NCBI GenBank assembly: GCA_007694165.1
Contig: RECE01000241.1
Span: 1-64,000 of the forward strand
Length of the DNA: 64,000 nucleotides
Direction: 5' to 3'
Source: Bacteroidota bacterium
GTDB lineage: Bacteria; Bacteroidota; Bacteroidia; Bacteroidales; UBA7960
In this document: one piece after another, positions 43,248 through 53,802 of the stretch
Layout of the letters: every line of letters starts with the position of its first letter
Position numbering within the stretch: position 1 is the stretch's first letter
Made by a program: the position numbers and the translations under genes
Notes under the pieces: generated by a model
Database searches by the model: none
The model's input: only the letters and a program-made list of their open reading frames with translations
What the model was told of the DNA's origin: nothing

Positions 43248-44996
43248 TTATTTGAGATAAGTTTTGATATCCTTGATGTTAAGCTGCAGATTGCGGGTTC
43301 CATTCCATTCGTTTTCTTCAATCTGGTATACGATATCAAAGTATTTACCCCACACAACGGCATCATAATGATGACCCTGTTGAAAAGCAATCCCACTGAA
43401 ACTTACACCCGGTTCGTCGGGATGACTGACGGTAACCTTCAAATGCTTTTGCCCCACAACCCTTGCCGTATTTTTATCTATCACGCCCCTGGTAAGGAAC
43501 ACCGGGCTCATGTTTCCGGGTCCGTGGGGTCCAAACTGACGGAGTATCCTGAAAAATTTGGGGGTTATTTGCGAGAGTTTGAGTTCGGCATCGATTTCAA
43601 TCTCAGGTACGAGCATCTTGTCGGTAATGGTGCTGGCCACCGTTTCTTCAAATGCTTTTTGAAAAGCTTCAAGATTTTCGGGTTTCAGACTTAGCCCGGC
43701 TGCGTATTTATGGCCGCCAAAATGGTCCAGATAGTCACTACAGGCATCAATGGCATCATACACATCAAAATCTTTCACCGAGCGTGCCGAACCAGTAATT
43801 ACGCCGTTGGATTCGGTTAGGATTACGGTGGGTCGGTAATAATGCTCAGTAAGCCTGGAGGCAACAATCCCGATAACCCCTTTGTGCCATTCTGAATTAT
43901 AAAGCACTGTAGATTTACTGTTTTGAAGCTCTGGGTTGTTTTCTATCATGGCCAAAGCCTGGCGTGTGATTTCAGTATCGAGGCTGCGACGTTCGGTATT
44001 GTTGTTATTGATGTTCTGGCTCAGCAGGTGGGTTTCACCCATACGTTCGCAGAGCAACAACTCAACGGCAGCATTACCACTTTCTATACGTCCGGCGGCA
44101 TTGATGCGCGGCCCGATAAGAAATACAGCATCACCGATATTGATTTCGCGTGTAAAAACTGACTTCTCACAAGACTGGCTTTTTCTGATAATGTTGCTGT
44201 AAAACAGGATAGACTCGAATCCTGCTCTTGGGTATAAGTTGAGCCTTTCCAGGCCATAAAATGCCAGAATACGGTTTTCGCCCATAATAGGCACTATATC
44301 GGCAGCAATACTGACGGCAACAAGATCGAGAAACTTTGTGAGATCTTCGAAAGGAAGTCTGTTTTTCTGATAATAGGCCTGCGCAAGTTTAAAGCCCAGT
44401 CCACAGCCCGAAAGCTCTTTGAAAGGGTACGTGCAATCTTCTCTTTTGGGATCAACCACGGCAACTGCATTGGGCAATTCATCACCCGGTCTGTGGTGAT
44501 CGCAAATGATGAAGTCTATCCCTTTTTCAGCAGCATAGTTCACCTGTTTGATGGCTTTGATACCACAATCCAGAGCGATAATCAGCTTGACATTGTTTTT
44601 CCCGGCAACATCAATTCCTTCAAGAGAAATACCATATCCCTCCTTGTACCTGTCAGGGATATAAAAATCTATTTTATCATAAAAGTCTCGCAGGAAGGCA
44701 TATGTAAGGGCCACTGCTGTTGTGCCATCCACATCATAATCACCGTAAACCATGATTCGTTCGCCGGCTTTCACTGCCCGCTCAATCCTTTCCACGGCCT
44801 TATCCATATCTTTTATCAAAAAAGGATCATGCAGACTATCCAGCGAGGGCCGGAAAAAGTCTTTTGCTTCCACAAAGCTTTTCACTCCTCTCTGAACCAG
44901 CAAGTTGGCCTGTACCTCATCTATATTTAGCGACTCTGATAATTTTTTTGTTATTTCCTCATTGGCAAGGTCTTTTACTACCCATCTTTTTTCCAT
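43248..44996 (-). CDS. recJ: Single-stranded-DNA-specific exonuclease RecJ
   Basis: 5'-3' ssDNA exonuclease of recombination and mismatch repair, 582 residues. DHH domain with YGDYDVDGTTA (motif I), DCGIK, and ICDHHRPGDELPNAVAVVDP (motifs III-IV, the DHH itself). DHHA1 domain shows GSARSVKDFDVYDAI and FGGHKYAAGLSL. A C-terminal OB domain completes the family order. Flanked by trpS and the ATP synthase genes, with the terminator at 45041-45068 between it and atpC. Confidence 0.96.
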   Translation of the reverse strand: MEKRWVVKDLANEEITKKLSESLNIDEVQANLLVQRGVKSFVEAKDFFRPSLDSLHDPFLIKDMDKAVERIERAVKAGERIMVYGDYDVDGTTAVALTYAFLRDFYDKIDFYIPDRYKEGYGISLEGIDVAGKNNVKLIIALDCGIKAIKQVNYAAEKGIDFIICDHHRPGDELPNAVAVVDPKREDCTYPFKELSGCGLGFKLAQAYYQKNRLPFEDLTKFLDLVAVSIAADIVPIMGENRILAFYGLERLNLYPRAGFESILFYSNIIRKSQSCEKSVFTREINIGDAVFLIGPRINAAGRIESGNAAVELLLCERMGETHLLSQNINNNNTERRSLDTEITRQALAMIENNPELQNSKSTVLYNSEWHKGVIGIVASRLTEHYYRPTVILTESNGVITGSARSVKDFDVYDAIDACSDYLDHFGGHKYAAGLSLKPENLEAFQKAFEETVASTITDKMLVPEIEIDAELKLSQITPKFFRILRQFGPHGPGNMSPVFLTRGVIDKNTARVVGQKHLKVTVSHPDEPGVSFSGIAFQQGHHYDAVVWGKYFDIVYQIEENEWNGTRNLQLNIKDIKTYLK

Positions 44997-45040
44997 TATA
45001 ATTTTAGTTTTGGTAAAGATAATAAATCCCCTACAAATAA

Positions 45041-45068
45041 GCCCCTCAGAATTTGTTGTCTGAAGGGC
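45041..45068 (-). terminator. Terminator after atpC
   Basis: Minus strand stem GCCCTTCAGA / TCTGAGGGGC with one wobble, then TTATTTG. It closes the atpDC unit before recJ. Confidence 0.55.
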
Positions 45069-45124
45069 AATCTGTTGTAAAACAAGAATAAAAAATCTAA
45101 ATTATTTCACATGGAGATGGGGCG

Positions 45125-45361
45125 CTATTCGGTAAGCACGATAATTTTATTGTCCTTGATTTCTACGATACCCGGGCTAACCTCAAGGAAAAATTTATTT
45201 CTTCCCTCATCAATGATTTTTAGTTTTCCTTTGTCGATGCGGGCAATCAAAGGAGCATGGTTATGCAGCACCTCAAAGGATCCCATGGTGCCAGGAAACT
45301 GAACCAGTACCACTTCACCTTCGTATATAAACTCCTGCGGTGACATTACCTTGAGAAACAT
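45125..45361 (-). CDS. atpC: ATP synthase epsilon subunit, short form
   Basis: Rotor-stalk subunit of F1. Only 78 residues: the N-terminal beta-sandwich is complete (FPGTMGSFEVLHNHAPLIA) but the C-terminal helical hairpin that inhibits ATP hydrolysis is absent. Short epsilon subunits are usual in Bacteroidota, so this is not read as a truncation. atpD precedes it by 2 bases. Confidence 0.94.
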   Translation of the reverse strand: MFLKVMSPQEFIYEGEVVLVQFPGTMGSFEVLHNHAPLIARIDKGKLKIIDEGRNKFFLEVSPGIVEIKDNKIIVLTE

Positions 45362-45363
45362 AT

Positions 45364-46952
<1,589 letters not shown>

Positions 46953-47289
46953 CGTAAATCACGTAATTTTAGAGAATAGTCAATATTTGATGCATTTATC
47001 AATACTATCTGAGGCTTTTCTTTATGTTTGGTTATGTCCGGACATGCCCAACCGGAAACCTGCGATACTTTTCAGAAAGCAACCGGCAAAAAGAAAGCCT
47101 GGTCAGATTAAATAATTTCTGGTTGATTTGCTGCATTTTGGGGTCTTTACATGATGTAAAACAAATACCCCGGCACCGGCAAATCCTGCTATCTGGAAAA
47201 TATGTTGTTTAAGCGAGACACAACAAACCGTTAATTGCATTTAATTTTTTAGTTTTGTATATACTTACAAATTTTAAAACAGCGACCCA
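46953..47289. other. Intergenic region between atpD and the riboflavin kinase gene
   Basis: No credible gene; the short ORFs here lack family features. Seen: a perfect dyad TTTACAT-G-ATGTAAA (47146-47160), flanked by GGGGT (47140-47144) and ACCCC (47167-47171), and a plus-strand TAGTTTTG -7 match (47250-47257) 33 bases before the riboflavin kinase frame opens. No FMN riboswitch was recognised. Confidence 0.55.
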
Positions 47290-48141
47290 TTGCAAAATTA
47301 CAGCAGCATAAAGGAAATAAGGGATCATGATTTCCGGCATATTATAGCGGGTGCATTTTTTCAGATGCAGAAAAGCTGTATCTCCAGGTTGCCGGAGATC
47401 AACCTGCTTGTCAGTGGCGATGTGTTGTATGTTGATGTATACCCCGTTGATACACATCATCAATTGTTGCTGAGTGCTCATGAACGAATCGGACTGCTCC
47501 GGCAACTGGGCACGGAGCACTACCTGGCTGTTTCTTCAACAGAATGGCCGGAAGTTTTGAACGAATTAAGAAAACGCAATACCTGCTCCCAGGGAATATA
47601 CAAAGGACCCTTCTTTCTGAGTGGCCTGGGAGAAAAAGGAACCGATATTTCCCTGCTTAAAAACTTCCTTTCCCTGGCTTTTAGCGATACCGGAGTTTTC
47701 AACTGGCAAAAGCATCTGGGTTATTACTTTCCCTTGCGGGGTAAAGTAGTATACGGCAATAAAATTGGCCGAACCCTTGGCTATCCAACCCTAAATATCG
47801 AACCCCACGACAGCAGAAAGCTTATTCCCCCCATGGGCGTTTATACCGGTTTGATTAAACACAATGGGCAATGGTTTAAAACCATGATAAATATAGGCAT
47901 TCGCCCAACCCTTGATTTAAGCAAAGTAACCATTGAGGCCCACGTTTTTGGTTTTTCAAAAGAAATATACGGTGAAGACATAACCCTTCACTTCGCAGGA
48001 CGCATAAGAGATGAAATGCGTTTCCCTTCATTGGATGAATTGAAAAAGCAATTAAAGATCGATCAGAAAGATGCTCTGTTAAATCTTGAGAAAGAAAACA
48101 TAAAGACTTCCAGGGATGATGAATTTCTAATTCTCAGCTAA
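47290..48141 (+). CDS. Riboflavin kinase with degenerate FMN adenylyltransferase half
   Basis: RibF-like protein of 283 residues. The C-terminal half (about 150-270) is a full riboflavin kinase domain that makes FMN: GKVVYGNKIGRTLGYPTLNI, then MGVYTGLI and NIGIRPT, with the catalytic Glu region TIEAHVFGF. The N-terminal half keeps only fragments of the adenylyltransferase fold (HDFRHIIAGAFF, then ERIGLLRQLG) and lacks GxFDGVHxGH, so FAD synthesis is unlikely. The frame opens with TTG; the -7 match at 47250 supports it, but the start is not certain. Confidence 0.75.
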   Translation: MQNYSSIKEIRDHDFRHIIAGAFFQMQKSCISRLPEINLLVSGDVLYVDVYPVDTHHQLLLSAHERIGLLRQLGTEHYLAVSSTEWPEVLNELRKRNTCSQGIYKGPFFLSGLGEKGTDISLLKNFLSLAFSDTGVFNWQKHLGYYFPLRGKVVYGNKIGRTLGYPTLNIEPHDSRKLIPPMGVYTGLIKHNGQWFKTMINIGIRPTLDLSKVTIEAHVFGFSKEIYGEDITLHFAGRIRDEMRFPSLDELKKQLKIDQKDALLNLEKENIKTSRDDEFLILS

Positions 48142-48172
48142 GGTTTTAACAAACAGCCTAATATCCGGAGAC

Positions 48173-49285
48173 ATGAACAATGCGCTGAAAAACATCATAG
48201 TATTGCTGATATTGGTATTATCCGGGCTGTTTATATGGTATTTTTTCCGGATTGTACTTTATGTCATCATTTCGGTGGTATTATCATTGCTGGGACAGCC
48301 TGTAGCCGATTTTTTACATCGCATGCGCATAGGCTCAATAAGACTTCCATTGGGGGCTAGTGCCTTCCTTACGTTGATGCTCATGATTGGTGTTTTTATG
48401 GGCTTTGTAGCATTCTTCTTCCCCTTGCTGGCATCTCAGGCTGCTTTTGTTTCAGAGCTGGATATAGCTACCCTGAGCCGAAGTCTTGAATATCCACTTT
48501 CGCAGGTAGAATTCCAATTGAAAGAATGGACCTTGCTGGATGCAGAAGAGACTCTTAGCGGTAAAATTATTTCCGAACTGATTGCCATTGCCACCTTTGA
48601 CCGATTCTCCCTGATTTTTAACTCTGTAATCAACTTCATCGTTGAAATATTTTTCGGTTTTCTGGCCATCAGTTTCATTACCTTTTTCTTTTTGAAGGAA
48701 AAGCATTTGTTCTCTAATATTATCGTGTTTTTTACACCCACTCCCCATAAAGAGGAGGCCAGGGAAATTTTTGCTGAAAGCAAGGTGCTGCTCAGAAGGT
48801 ATTTTGTCGGGTTGCTTACCGATCTTGCATCTGTTTTTTTAATGATAAGCCTTGCCATGTGGATCATTGGTTTGCCCAATGCACTGGTAATTGGCTTTTT
48901 TGCCGGGTTGCTGAATATTATACCCTATGTGGGTCCAATCATTGCCACTTTTATAGGTGTTTTTCTGGGGCTGTCTGTAAATTTGCATATGGATTTTATG
49001 AGCCAGATGGTACCCCTTATTATTGGTATTATCGCCTCCTTTATCATTGTTAATACGATTGATGTTGGGGTTTTACAACCCATGATTTATTCCAAAAGTG
49101 TGAGAACTCATCCCCTGGAGATATTTATCGTGTTTATAATCGCGGGAATGATTGCCGGAGTATTCGGAATGATTGTGGCCATACCCACCTACAGTGTTAT
49201 CCGGATTATTGTAAAACAATTTATTACCAAATCAAAAATGGTCAAGAGCTTGCAAGACTCCTTCAATACGCCTGCCACCGACTGA
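48173..49285 (+). CDS. AI-2E family (PerM/TqsA-like) transporter
   Basis: Integral membrane protein of 370 residues with about seven to eight hydrophobic helices and a soluble loop after the third. Family blocks: NIIPYVGPIIATFIGV, DVGVLQPMIYSKSVRTHPLEIF and GMIAGVFGMIVAIPTYSVIRI. The family exports diverse small molecules or ions; the name does not imply AI-2 transport here. It follows the riboflavin kinase gene by 31 bases and precedes a radical SAM gene by 37. Confidence 0.92.
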   Translation: MNNALKNIIVLLILVLSGLFIWYFFRIVLYVIISVVLSLLGQPVADFLHRMRIGSIRLPLGASAFLTLMLMIGVFMGFVAFFFPLLASQAAFVSELDIATLSRSLEYPLSQVEFQLKEWTLLDAEETLSGKIISELIAIATFDRFSLIFNSVINFIVEIFFGFLAISFITFFFLKEKHLFSNIIVFFTPTPHKEEAREIFAESKVLLRRYFVGLLTDLASVFLMISLAMWIIGLPNALVIGFFAGLLNIIPYVGPIIATFIGVFLGLSVNLHMDFMSQMVPLIIGIIASFIIVNTIDVGVLQPMIYSKSVRTHPLEIFIVFIIAGMIAGVFGMIVAIPTYSVIRIIVKQFITKSKMVKSLQDSFNTPATD

Positions 49286-49322
49286 TTCTGCCGGCTCCCA
49301 AAGTTCAAATCTGTTTCCAACA

Positions 49323-50321
49323 ATGATAATCAACCCCAGAAACTATTTTCAAGACAGTTTGTCGTTGCTGAAAAAGATCACCCCCGGCAGGTTTTGGAAT
49401 TATATTAAAATTCTGTTTTCCTACAAACTCTCAAGGATAAGAAAGCACCCGTATATCTGGGCAGGACCTTTTTCTCTGAGCTTTGAAACCGCATCTGTCT
49501 GCAATCTGAAATGCGCTGAATGTATGGCCGGCCAGGGAAAAGTAATCCGCAACCGAAAGCTTATGAAGCCTGAAGTGGCCCTTGAAAAGCTGGAGCTTCA
49601 CCGCCAGAGTGCTTTTTACTGTAACCTGTATTTTCAGGGTGAGCCCTTTCTTCATCCTGAAATCTATGCCATCATCCGATCTGCCGCAGAAAATAAATAC
49701 TATTCGGTAATTTCAACTAATGGCCATTTTCTTGATGAAAAAAATTGCCGCGAAATTATTGAAAGTGGTCTTAGCAGATTGATTGTTTCACTGGATGGAC
49801 TGGAACAGGAAACCTATGAGACATACAGGAAGGGAGGCAGTTTTGAAAAAGTTGCAGCAGGCATACTGCGATTGTCGGAGATGAAGAAAGAGGTGCGATC
49901 CCCTCATCCCTTTCTGGTAGTTCAGTTTTTGGTTAATAAAACCAACGAACATCAAATGGGAGATGTGGAAAAATATGTAAGAACCCTGGGGGCTGACAAG
50001 CTCGATTTTAAAAGTATGCAGATATATACTGAGCGGGGCATAAAGGAATTTAGCCCCCTGAATAAAAAGTACAACCGATATAAGGACGGAGAAAAAGGCA
50101 GGAATACGCTTTCGGGCTGCTTCAGATTATGGAGTCATATGGTCTATACGAGTGACGGGGAGGTGGTTCCCTGTTGTTACGATAAAATTCCGGAATACAG
50201 CACAGGCAGCACAGAGTCTTCGCCCCGGGAGCTTTGGAAAAGTCCTGCTATGCAGGATTTTCGAAAGGTGTTGCTTGCAGGAGAACAGACGCCTTCCATT
50301 TGCAGCAATTGCGGCGGATAA
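49323..50321 (+). CDS. Radical SAM/SPASM domain protein
   Basis: 332 residues. The 4Fe-4S motif CxxxCxxC is CNLKCAEC (Cys60, 64, 67). QGEPFLHP and STNGHFLD are the usual SAM-barrel strands. A C-terminal SPASM region carries further Cys (GCFRLW, VVPCCYDK, CSNCGG), suggesting auxiliary clusters. SPASM proteins modify peptides or act in cofactor and sugar routes; no precursor peptide gene is seen nearby, so the substrate is unknown. A shared terminator follows at once. Confidence 0.88.
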   Translation: MIINPRNYFQDSLSLLKKITPGRFWNYIKILFSYKLSRIRKHPYIWAGPFSLSFETASVCNLKCAECMAGQGKVIRNRKLMKPEVALEKLELHRQSAFYCNLYFQGEPFLHPEIYAIIRSAAENKYYSVISTNGHFLDEKNCREIIESGLSRLIVSLDGLEQETYETYRKGGSFEKVAAGILRLSEMKKEVRSPHPFLVVQFLVNKTNEHQMGDVEKYVRTLGADKLDFKSMQIYTERGIKEFSPLNKKYNRYKDGEKGRNTLSGCFRLWSHMVYTSDGEVVPCCYDKIPEYSTGSTESSPRELWKSPAMQDFRKVLLAGEQTPSICSNCGG

Positions 50322-50349
50322 AAAAAACCGGCAGTGTGCCGGTTTTTTA
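50321..50349. terminator. Bidirectional terminator between radical SAM and frr genes
   Basis: AAAAAAACCGGCA-GTG-TGCCGGTTTTTT: perfect stem with A and T tracts on both sides. It can serve the convergent radical SAM (plus) and frr (minus) transcripts; the plus-strand stop overlaps its first base. Confidence 0.85.
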
Positions 50350-50350
50350 T

Positions 50351-50914
50351 TTATATGGTCATGATATCTGATTCTTTGGTTTCAAGCAACGCATCCACCA
50401 TTTGGCTGAACTTGTTTGTAAGTTCCTGAATATCTGATTCAAATCTTTTCACATCATCTTCAGGCACACCCTCTTTTTCGAGCTTTTTGCCAGAATCAAT
50501 GGCTTCCCTGCGGGCAGTTCTGATGCTTACTTTACAGTTTTCAGCTTCGGCCTTGGATTTTTTTACCAAATCTTTACGTCTCTCTTCGGTAAGAGGCGGA
50601 ACAACAATACGGATAAGTGTGCCGTCATTCTGTGGGTTAAATCCCAGGTTGGCAGCCATTATCGCTTTCTCAATGGGAGCAAGCATATTTTTCTCCCATG
50701 GTTGCACAACAATACTGCGTGGGTCAGGGGTGTTGATGTTCGAAATCTGTGTTAAAAGGGTCATCGTACCATAATAGTCCACTTTTACACTGTCAAGCAT
50801 CTGGGGGCTGGCTTTTCCTGCCCTAATCTTTAAAAGCTCGCGTTCGAGATGTTTTACTGCATTTGCCATCTTCTCTTCGGCTTCATCATACAGAAAAGCG
50901 ATTTCTTCGTTCAT
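50351..50914 (-). CDS. frr: Ribosome recycling factor
   Basis: Splits the post-termination ribosome together with EF-G. 187 residues, full length. Opening helix MAN-type region (EEKMANAVKHLERELLKIRAGKASPQML) and NDGTLIRIVVPPLTEERRKDLVK match the family. It follows pyrH by 79 bases; tsf and pyrH are upstream on the same strand, the standard bacterial order. Confidence 0.97.
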   Translation of the reverse strand: MNEEIAFLYDEAEEKMANAVKHLERELLKIRAGKASPQMLDSVKVDYYGTMTLLTQISNINTPDPRSIVVQPWEKNMLAPIEKAIMAANLGFNPQNDGTLIRIVVPPLTEERRKDLVKKSKAEAENCKVSIRTARREAIDSGKKLEKEGVPEDDVKRFESDIQELTNKFSQMVDALLETKESDIMTI

Positions 50915-50993
50915 AACAGGGTTGCTTATGTGTTACATGTTTTGTTTACTACGTGCAAAAATAACGTTTTTGGGATAACTTCCGTAAACCTCA

Positions 50994-51707
50994 TTAATTT
51001 TTAACCAAAGTTCCGTTGGCTTTACCGTCAAGAATGATTTCTTTAAGGTTCCCGTTTTTGTGTACATCAAATACGATGATGGGGATATCGTTTTCACTGC
51101 AAAGGGTAAAGGCCGTTAAATCCATAATTCTCAGATTTCGCTTGTAGGCTTCATCAAAGGTTATTTCACTGAATTTGGTTGCGTTGGGGTCTTTTTCGGG
51201 GTCTGCGGTGTATACTCCATCTACCCGGGTACCCTTGAGCAGCACATCGGCTTTAATCTCCACGGCACGCAGGGCCGCGGCCGAATCGGTAGTAAAGAAC
51301 GGATTTCCCGTACCCCCGCTGATAATGGTTACAAAGCCCTGCTCCAGCAACCCTATGGCCCTTTTGCGACTCATTCTCTCACAAACCGGATCAATGGCAA
51401 TGCCTGATAAAACCACAGATTTTATTCCGGCATTATCAAGGGCAGACTGCAAAGCCAGGGAATTGATAACAGTGGCCAGCATGCCCATATAATCGCCCTG
51501 CACCCGGTCAAAACCTTTTCCGCTCCCGCTAACTCCTCTGAATATATTGCCACCCCCCAAAACAACGGCTACCTCGATACCTTTTTCATAAACAGACTTA
51601 ATTTCTTCCACATAGGCATTAAGCATGCCGGCATCAATCCCATGTCCGGCGCCGGAAGCCAGTGATTCACCGCTGAGTTTCAGTAATATTCTTTTGTATG
51701 TATTCAT
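50994..51707 (-). CDS. pyrH: UMP kinase
   Basis: Phosphorylates UMP to UDP in pyrimidine synthesis; hexameric amino acid kinase fold. 237 residues. LLKLSGESL, VVLGGGNIFRG and GTGNPFFTTDSAA are the nucleotide and UMP sites; the C-terminus ends with GTLVKN. A terminator and a 290-base spacer separate it from tsf, so it probably starts its own transcript with frr. A structured dyad lies in its upstream region. Confidence 0.97.
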   Translation of the reverse strand: MNTYKRILLKLSGESLASGAGHGIDAGMLNAYVEEIKSVYEKGIEVAVVLGGGNIFRGVSGSGKGFDRVQGDYMGMLATVINSLALQSALDNAGIKSVVLSGIAIDPVCERMSRKRAIGLLEQGFVTIISGGTGNPFFTTDSAAALRAVEIKADVLLKGTRVDGVYTADPEKDPNATKFSEITFDEAYKRNLRIMDLTAFTLCSENDIPIIVFDVHKNGNLKEIILDGKANGTLVKN

Positions 51708-51767
51708 TTGTTGATGATTTATAGATTTTCATTCGAATAAAATTGGTCTAAATGATTGGTTAAATGG

Positions 51768-51866
51768 AACTTGCATAAACGACCTTATTACTCACAATCG
51801 TTTATTATTATTGGTGTTCGTGAGTTCGGTTCATTTCCTTTTGAGAGCACAGTGTTCATGCAAGTT
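51768..51866. promoter_or_regulatory. Nested inverted repeat upstream of pyrH
   Basis: Outer arms AACTTGCATAAAC (51768-51780) and GTTCATGCAAGTT (51854-51866), inner arms ACTCAC (51790-51795) and GTGAGT (51819-51824). In a pyrH transcript starting further up, this would fold as a long stem. A weak promoter-like TTG-22-TAAACTTG lies beyond it (51878-51910, minus). Confidence 0.35.
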
Positions 51867-51951
51867 TCACAAAGTTGCAAGTTTACATCTTTTTTCTTTA
51901 TCTGAGCCAAAAAAATTGTTCAAACACGACCCGTAAAATTCTTTCGGGCAC

Positions 51952-51979
51952 AAAAAAAAAGGGTCCGTTGGACCCTTTT
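51952..51979 (-). terminator. Intrinsic terminator after tsf
   Basis: Minus strand AAAAGGGTCC-AAC-GGACCCTTTT then a run of T. It lies 20 bases past the tsf stop and ends the rplM-rpsI-rpsB-tsf unit. Confidence 0.9.
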
Positions 51980-51999
51980 GTAAGAATTATCTTGTTTGA

Positions 52000-52827
52000 C
52001 TAAGAAAGAGCAAATCTTTTAAAGTCAACAACAGTAAGACCTTTGTCAGTTTCTGTAAGCATTTGCTGAACCGTTTTTTTGGTGTCTTTGTAAAAATCCT
52101 GGTTAAGCAAGGTGCTTTCTTTGAAGAACTTATTGAGTTTACCCATGGCAATTTTCTCAAGCATTTCTTCGGGTTTGCCTTCCTGGCGGGCAATATCTTT
52201 ACCAATTTCAATTTCCTTGGCAATTACCTCTTCCGAAACACTTTCCTTGTCAAGGGCAACAGGGGCCATAGCAGCAATTTGCATTACCACATCCTTGCCG
52301 GTTTGTTCGTCAGCAACATCCTTGTTGAATGCAGCGATGGAAGCAACGCGGTTTCCGGGGTGATTATAAGAAAAAGCTCTTTCGCCGGTTACGACTTGAA
52401 ATTTAGAAAGGTTGAGTTTTTCACCAGTCTTACCAATCATATCGATGACTTTATCTTCCACTTTTCTGCCATCAACTTCCAGACTTTTGAGTTCATCAAC
52501 ATTTTTGCATCCTTTTTCCAGCCCCAACTCAAGCAACATATTGGTAAAATCAATTATTTCCTGGTTTTTGGCTACAAAGTCGGTTTCGCAGTTGAACATT
52601 ATCACAGCCGCTGTTTTATTGTCGTCAGTGGTTTTAGAAAGTACAACACCTTCATTGGCATCACGGTCTGCACGGTTGCTGGCTAATTTTTGTCCTGTTT
52701 TGCGAAGGATATCAATCGCTTTTTCAAAATCGCCTTCAGACTCCACCAGTGCTTTTTTACAATCCATCATCCCGGCACCGGTTTGCTTGCGCAATTCATT
52801 TACTTGAGCAGCAGTAATATTCGCCAT
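52000..52827 (-). CDS. tsf: Elongation factor Ts
   Basis: Nucleotide exchange factor for EF-Tu; 275 residues. N-terminal UBA-like domain (1-55; VNELRKQTGAGMMDCKKALVESEGD) and core domain with the CETDFVAKN motif. Near residue 190 it carries VALDKESVSEEVIAKE, the usual dimerisation subdomain. Thirty bases after rpsB. Confidence 0.97.
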   Translation of the reverse strand: MANITAAQVNELRKQTGAGMMDCKKALVESEGDFEKAIDILRKTGQKLASNRADRDANEGVVLSKTTDDNKTAAVIMFNCETDFVAKNQEIIDFTNMLLELGLEKGCKNVDELKSLEVDGRKVEDKVIDMIGKTGEKLNLSKFQVVTGERAFSYNHPGNRVASIAAFNKDVADEQTGKDVVMQIAAMAPVALDKESVSEEVIAKEIEIGKDIARQEGKPEEMLEKIAMGKLNKFFKESTLLNQDFYKDTKKTVQQMLTETDKGLTVVDFKRFALS

Positions 52828-52857
52828 ATTTATGTTTTTATTAAAATTAATATCTGA

Positions 52858-53775
52858 TTATTTCCTGGGTTTTTTCACAGCAGCGCCTCTGGGAGCTTTG
52901 GATGCTTTCTTCATAGAATCATCATCCTCCTCTTCCTTGGCTTTGAGTTTTCTTGCTTTTCTGGCAGCTTCTTTTTCATCCTCGTCAAGCTCTTCTACAT
53001 CCTGCAATGACTGTGCTTTGGCAATTTTTTCTGCTTCAGCTTCCAGTTCTCTTTCTTCTTCCTCTTCAAGCGCCTTGTCTTTTTCCAGCTTTCTTTCAGT
53101 TAAACCTTCCTGAATGGCTTCCACCATTGTTTTGAGGATAACAGAAATGGATTTGGAAGCGTCGTCATTTGCGGGAATTGGAAAGTCCACCTCATTAGGA
53201 TTTGAGTTGGTATCTACAATCGCAAATGTGGGGATGTTGAGTTTTTGTGCTTCAGCAACTGCGATATGCTCTTTCATGATATCTACGATGAAGATAGCAG
53301 CAGGTAGTCTTGAAAGGTCAACGATGGAACCGAATTGTTTTTCCAGTTTCGCTCTTTCCCTTGTAATCTGCAGTCTTTCTTTTTTGGAGATATTTTCGAA
53401 AGTTCCGTCAGTACCCATTTTATCGATAAGCGCCATTTTCTTTACCGCTTTTCTTATGGTAGCGAAATTGGTAAGCATACCTCCGGGCCATCTTTCGGTA
53501 ACGTAGGGCATGTTGATTTTTTTCACCTGTTCTGCTACTACGTCTTTGGCTTGTTTTTTTGTTGCAACAAAAAGAATTTTCTTGCCAGATTTGGCAATTT
53601 GTTTCATTGCTGCAGCAGCCTCATCAATTTTGGCAATAGTTTTATTCAAATCTATGATATGAATACCACTTCTTTCCATAAAAATATAAGGGGCCATATT
53701 GGGGTTCCACTTGCGTTTGAGGTGACCGAAGTGTACTCCAGCTTCTAAAAGTTCGTTATAATTGGTTCTTGCCAT
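52858..53775 (-). CDS. rpsB: Ribosomal protein S2 (uS2) with long charged C-terminal extension
   Basis: Small-subunit protein. Residues 1-228 are the normal S2 fold: NYNELLEAGVHFGHLKRKWNP, then PGGMLTNFATIRK and DTNSNPNEVDFPIPAND. The remaining about 75 residues are low complexity, first acidic (EEEEERELEAEAEK) and then Lys/Ala-rich (to the end KKPRK). Total 305 residues, against 230-260 in most bacteria. The tail is in frame and lacks interruptions. Confidence 0.97.
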   Translation of the reverse strand: MARTNYNELLEAGVHFGHLKRKWNPNMAPYIFMERSGIHIIDLNKTIAKIDEAAAAMKQIAKSGKKILFVATKKQAKDVVAEQVKKINMPYVTERWPGGMLTNFATIRKAVKKMALIDKMGTDGTFENISKKERLQITRERAKLEKQFGSIVDLSRLPAAIFIVDIMKEHIAVAEAQKLNIPTFAIVDTNSNPNEVDFPIPANDDASKSISVILKTMVEAIQEGLTERKLEKDKALEEEEERELEAEAEKIAKAQSLQDVEELDEDEKEAARKARKLKAKEEEDDDSMKKASKAPRGAAVKKPRK

Positions 53776-53802
53776 GTTAAAAATAATTTTCCAAAAGTGA
53801 AA

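Noticed and set aside
45125-45361. Truncated epsilon subunit as a pseudogene
   Set aside because: Short epsilon subunits are normal in Bacteroidota and the sandwich domain is complete.
47024-47212. 62-residue ORF upstream of the riboflavin kinase
   Set aside because: Composition is irregular and it overlaps the dyad at 47146; no homologue recognised.
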